The notes beneath the pieces were generated by a model, which worked only from the letters and a program-made list of their open reading frames with translations, was not told the DNA's origin and did no database searches. The translations under genes and the position numbers were made by a program. A stretch of DNA of 6,814 nucleotides from the NCBI GenBank assembly GCA_013813615.1, contig JACCRJ010000543.1, positions 1 through 6,814 of the forward strand. The letters run 5' to 3'. Shown here piece after piece: positions 5,794 to 6,814 of this stretch; the first letter of the stretch is position 1, and every line of letters starts with the position of its first letter. The DNA is from Lautropia sp. GTDB lineage: Bacteria; Pseudomonadota; Gammaproteobacteria; Burkholderiales; Burkholderiaceae_E.

Positions 5794-5811
5794 CCGGCCG
5801 TCGACGACCGG
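5794..5811. repeat. 18-bp near-perfect palindrome between oxidoreductase gene and dctP
   Basis: CCGGCCGTCGACGACCGG pairs at eight of nine positions about the centre. In the minus-strand transcript the single mismatch becomes U-G, so the RNA can form a 7-bp stem with a UCGA tetraloop 16 nt before the dctP ribosome site. It lies in the 52-nt gap after the oxidoreductase stop. No T-run follows, so termination is unlikely. It could be an mRNA stabiliser, an attenuator or a DNA operator (inference). Confidence 0.45.
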
Positions 5812-5819
5812 ATCCTGGG

Positions 5820-6814
5820 TCACACGTCGATGAATCGACGCTCTTCATGAGAACGGTAGATCGCCTCCTCGATCGCGTAGTTGCGCAAGTATTCGCGCCC
5901 GGTGTTGACCGGCACCGTACCCGTGCCGATCGCCTCGATCAGGTGCTTCTGCTGCCGATAGACACAGTCCCCGGCGAAGCCGATGTCCTGCCACTCGTAC
6001 CGGTGCTCCGCCTCGGGCGCGCCGTGCGGCTTCCAGAAGAGTCGGCCGTAGCCGTCCAGGCGGAGCACCCCGTTGGAGCCCTCGAGCCAGTGCTCGCCCA
6101 TCGTGAGGCGGGTGTTGTCGGCCGGATGGTCGTTGAGCCGGTTGCCGTCGATCATCGCCGTGCAACCATTGCCGAATTGCAGCGTGACGTAGCCGCAGTC
6201 CTCGCCGGCGATTGCCGGGTTGAGCCTTCTCAGCAGCGCCGCCACCGCAGTCACCTCGCCGAAGAGAAAGCGGAAGGTGTCGACGAAATGGATCGCGGTT
6301 TCATGCACCCAGAAGCGGGGCATCCGCTGAAAGTACGGCTGCCGGTTCAGGTAGGCCTCGGGTCCCTGGCCGTCGCCGGGCCGCATCCGCACAGCGACGG
6401 TGTGCGGGGTACCGATCATGCCGCTGTCGAGGCACCGCTTCATCTCCAGGTACCACGGCATCCAGCGGAAGTTTTCGTGGACAGCGAGGAGGATTCCGGC
6501 CCGCTCCGCGGTCTCCACCAACTGCACCGCTTCCGCGTACGTCGGCGCCAGCGGCTTCTGGGAAATGCAGGCGATTCCCTCGCCGGTGGCCATCTCCACC
6601 AGCGACAGGTGAGTCTGGGGCGGCGTAGCAATGTCCAGCACGTCCGGTCGCAGCGACTGGATCATCGCTGCGGCGTCATCGAAACCGGCTTCGATTCCGA
6701 ATGCGTGCATCGCGGCCCGGCGGCGCGATGCATCCGGGTCGGCGACCCCCGCCAGCACGACAGCCCCTTGTGCCTGCAGCCTCTGCCAGGCCTCCAGGTG
6801 AAAGCGGGCGAAGT
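5820..6814 (-). CDS. Gfo/Idh/MocA family oxidoreductase, N-terminus beyond window
   Basis: This is a cytoplasmic NAD(P)-dependent dehydrogenase of the glucose-fructose oxidoreductase / inositol dehydrogenase / MocA family, acting on sugars, polyols or related compounds. The frame stays open to the right edge (FARFHLEAWQRLQ before VLAGVADPD), so the start and the GxGxxG nucleotide loop lie outside; a GTG at 6758 is internal. About 330 residues are visible, near full family length. Landmarks are VADPD (6746-6732, end of the second strand), DVLDIATPPQTH, ISQKPLAPT with catalytic-type Lys (codon 6557-6555; the usual EKP is QKP here), and VHETAIHFVDTFRFLFGE with the conserved His (codon 6290-6288). 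It precedes dctP by 52 nt in the same direction and is probably co-transcribed, which suggests it acts on the TRAP substrate or a downstream product. The exact substrate is unknown. Confidence 0.9.
   Translation of the reverse strand, partial: FARFHLEAWQRLQAQGAVVLAGVADPDASRRRAAMHAFGIEAGFDDAAAMIQSLRPDVLDIATPPQTHLSLVEMATGEGIACISQKPLAPTYAEAVQLVETAERAGILLAVHENFRWMPWYLEMKRCLDSGMIGTPHTVAVRMRPGDGQGPEAYLNRQPYFQRMPRFWVHETAIHFVDTFRFLFGEVTAVAALLRRLNPAIAGEDCGYVTLQFGNGCTAMIDGNRLNDHPADNTRLTMGEHWLEGSNGVLRLDGYGRLFWKPHGAPEAEHRYEWQDIGFAGDCVYRQQKHLIEAIGTGTVPVNTGREYLRNYAIEEAIYRSHEERRFIDV

Noticed and set aside
4649..5833. 394-codon plus-strand open frame opposite dctP
   Set aside because: The minus-strand DctP match is complete and convincing. 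The plus-strand product is compositionally biased (Arg/Leu/His-rich) with no domain.
5768..5848. Upstream ATG start for dctP at 5848
   Set aside because: It would overlap the oxidoreductase gene and place 27 charged residues before the signal peptide. ATG at 5767 has the ribosome site.

Overview
The window comes from a GC-rich proteobacterium. Codon third positions are visibly G/C, and the mix of TRAP and Liv-type transporters, a Tat-exported binding protein and Gfo/Idh and SDR dehydrogenases is typical of metabolically versatile beta-proteobacteria (Burkholderiales) or alpha-proteobacteria. This placement is inferred from style, not from a marker gene. The whole window is coding-dense catabolic/transport DNA. 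I see no RNA gene, insertion sequence, CRISPR array, phage gene or origin.

Layout. Positions 1-1965 (minus strand) hold the start of a branched-chain-amino-acid-type (HAAT/Liv) ABC importer operon: a Tat-exported substrate-binding protein gene (1965-712), then a livH-type permease gene (677 to beyond the left edge). The remaining Liv subunits (second permease and two ATPases) would be expected outside the window. Positions 1966-2122 form a divergent control region. Positions 2123-2932 (plus strand) hold a short-chain dehydrogenase/reductase. It converges on, and overlaps by 8 bp, a minus-strand operon running from beyond the right edge down to 2925: a Gfo/Idh/MocA oxidoreductase (partial, >6814-5820), then dctP (5767-4733), dctQ (4719-4210) and dctM (4208-2925). 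These last three are a complete TRAP transporter.

How the genes may work together (inference). The TRAP system would take up a carboxylated substrate, since its binding protein keeps the arginine pair that grips carboxylates. The Gfo/Idh/MocA enzyme and the SDR would carry out NAD(P)-dependent oxidation/reduction of that substrate or its product. This combination is common in sugar-acid, polyol or aromatic-acid utilisation loci. The Liv-type ABC importer may serve the same pathway or be an independent neighbour. No substrate can be named from sequence alone.

The notable extras are small. A perfect palindrome carries the stop codons of both convergent genes. A GC hairpin lies just before the TTG-started permease gene and touches its ribosome binding site. 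A near-perfect 18-bp palindrome lies in the gap before dctP. An ATTTG-TC-CAAAT palindrome sits in the divergent region among overlapping promoter candidates. I found no clear previously undescribed system.
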